Below, piece by piece: positions 5,798 through 6,664 of a stretch of DNA of 6,664 bases. The notes beneath the pieces are model-generated. The model was not told the origin of the DNA. It did not search any database and saw only the letters and a program-made list of their open reading frames with translations. The stretch lies in contig JAJYSD010000071.1 of NCBI GenBank assembly GCA_021793745.1, positions 1 to 6,664 of the forward strand. The letters are read 5' to 3'. Position numbers and translations under genes: made by a program. The number at the start of each line of letters is the position of its first letter. The stretch's first letter is position 1. This DNA comes from Bacillota bacterium. Lineage in GTDB: Bacteria; Bacillota; Bacilli; Thermoactinomycetales; DSM-44946.

Positions 5798-6625
5798 ATG
5801 AAGGAACGGATTCGACAAGCTGCAGAAATGATCCAAGAGCAGTCGGCCCTTCGTCCGCGGGTCGGTCTCATTCTCGGTTCGGGGCTGGGAATTTTGGCGG
5901 AAGAAATTGAAGGGGCGGTTGCCATTCCTTATGAGGAGATTCCCCACTTCCCCGTTTCCACGGTGGAGGGGCATGTGGGCCGCTTGGTCCTCGGCGAGCT
6001 CGAGGGTCAGAGGGTTGTGGCCATGCAGGGGCGTTTTCACCTGTATGAGGGCTACCCCCTCGAGTCGGTGACTTTCCCGATCCGGGTGATGAAAAGGCTG
6101 GGCGTGGAGACTGCCCTGATCACCAATGCGGCGGGCGGGATCAATGAATCCTTTCAGCCCGGCGACTTGATGTTGATCCGCGACCATATCAACTTTATGT
6201 TCCGCAATCCGTTGGTCGGTCCCAACGATCCCGAGTTGGGGGAGCGTTTTCCCGACATGTCGGAGGCCTATGATGCGGAGCTTCGCCGGTTGGCTCGACG
6301 GGTGGCCGGCGAGCTGGGAATTGATTTGAAAGAGGGCGTTTATGCGGCGATGCTGGGTCCTTCCTACGAGACGCCGGCGGAAATCCGCATGCTGCGCGCC
6401 GTCGGAGGGGATGCCGTCGGCATGTCGACGGTGCCTGAGGTGATCGTAGCCCGTCATGCGGGGATCCGCGTGCTCGGCCTGTCCTGTATTTCCAATATGG
6501 CGGCGGGGATCTTGCCGCAGCCCTTGAGCCATGAAGAAGTGATGGAGACGGCGGAGCGGGTGAAGGAAACCTTCCTTCGCCTGGTGAAGGGCATTCTGCA
6601 CAGCCTTCCCCGCGAAAGCGATTAA
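5798..6625 (+). CDS. punA: Purine nucleoside phosphorylase I, trimeric type (PunA)
   Basis: Catalyses phosphorolysis of inosine, guanosine and their deoxy forms to the free base and (deoxy)ribose-1-phosphate, for purine salvage in the cytoplasm. The 275-residue protein has the full motif set of the trimeric class. These are the phosphate-binding GSGLG (27-31), HVGRLV (59-64), MQGRFHLYEGYP (76-87), TNAAGGIN (109-116), AAMLGPSYETPAEI (183-196), the purine-site GMSTVPE (208-214) and SCISNMAAG (229-237) with Asn233. Hexameric DeoD enzymes lack these. The ATG start follows AGGAGGGG by seven bases. No strong promoter is seen in the 69 bases before it (TTGCGT at 5752 and AAGAAT at 5774 are a poor pair), so it may depend on read-through past the hairpin. 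In B. subtilis drm (phosphopentomutase), which handles the sugar phosphate product, directly precedes punA; it is absent here. No terminator follows, so the operon probably continues. Confidence 0.96.
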   Translation: MKERIRQAAEMIQEQSALRPRVGLILGSGLGILAEEIEGAVAIPYEEIPHFPVSTVEGHVGRLVLGELEGQRVVAMQGRFHLYEGYPLESVTFPIRVMKRLGVETALITNAAGGINESFQPGDLMLIRDHINFMFRNPLVGPNDPELGERFPDMSEAYDAELRRLARRVAGELGIDLKEGVYAAMLGPSYETPAEIRMLRAVGGDAVGMSTVPEVIVARHAGIRVLGLSCISNMAAGILPQPLSHEEVMETAERVKETFLRLVKGILHSLPRESD

Positions 6626-6651
6626 AATTTCGGTGAGATGATCGGCCGTTC

Positions 6652-6656
6652 GGAGG
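6652..6656 (+). promoter_or_regulatory. Possible ribosome site of a gene beyond the window
   Basis: GGAGG lies eight bases before the end of the window, with no start codon yet reached at normal spacing and no terminator after punA. This suggests a co-transcribed downstream gene starting just outside. Confidence 0.4.
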
Positions 6657-6664
6657 CAGGGGAA

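Noticed and set aside
5783..6601. Minus-strand open frame (272 codons) opposite punA, and a similar one at 4596-5312 opposite ald
   Set aside because: Both are shadows of well-conserved enzymes, with low-complexity His/Arg/Gln-rich translations and no ribosome site.
6637..6664. ATG at 6637 opening a frame to the window end
   Set aside because: There is no ribosome site before it, and a better GGAGG follows it at 6652, pointing to a start beyond the window.

Overview
The window looks like chromosome from an endospore-forming Bacillota with fairly high GC (roughly 55-60% by eye). The evidence is SpoIIM, the Bacillus-like gene set nudF / EndoQ-type PHP nuclease / spoIIM / fur / yqzK / punA, and strong GGAGG-type ribosome sites with several GTG and TTG starts. 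The GC level and gene order would suit Thermoactinomycetaceae or a related thermophilic bacillus. That placement is inference and cannot be settled from the window alone.

Layout. At the left edge a complete HSL-type (family IV) alpha/beta-hydrolase is read leftwards. A roughly 160-base divergent intergenic region follows, with two abutting palindromes on the esterase side and a sigma-A-like promoter on the other. Next comes a rightward group: nudF (ADP-ribose hydrolase), an EndoQ-like PHP-domain DNA-repair nuclease overlapping nudF by ATGA, and spoIIM 69 bases further on. A weak hairpin and an AT-rich region with two FUR-family boxes precede a near-consensus promoter and fur. A good intrinsic terminator begins in the last codons of fur. 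Then ald (alanine dehydrogenase) with its own extended -10, a 137-base gap holding a sigma-E-like promoter, the small membrane protein yqzK (DUF4227), a GC-rich hairpin on its stop codon, and punA (purine nucleoside phosphorylase). The last 39 bases carry a possible ribosome site for a gene beyond the window.

How the genes relate. NudF and EndoQ form a plausible housekeeping pair: removal of free ADP-ribose, and incision of DNA at deaminated bases. SpoIIM is part of the engulfment machinery. Ald supplies pyruvate from alanine and is known to matter for sporulation in B. subtilis. PunA salvages purines. Compared with the B. subtilis order as I recall it (nudF, yqxK, spoIIM, fur, yqzK, xerD, drm, punA), ald is inserted after fur, and xerD and drm are absent between yqzK and punA. 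Every protein belongs to a known family. I found no wholly new system; the interesting signals are regulatory sites and the altered gene order.
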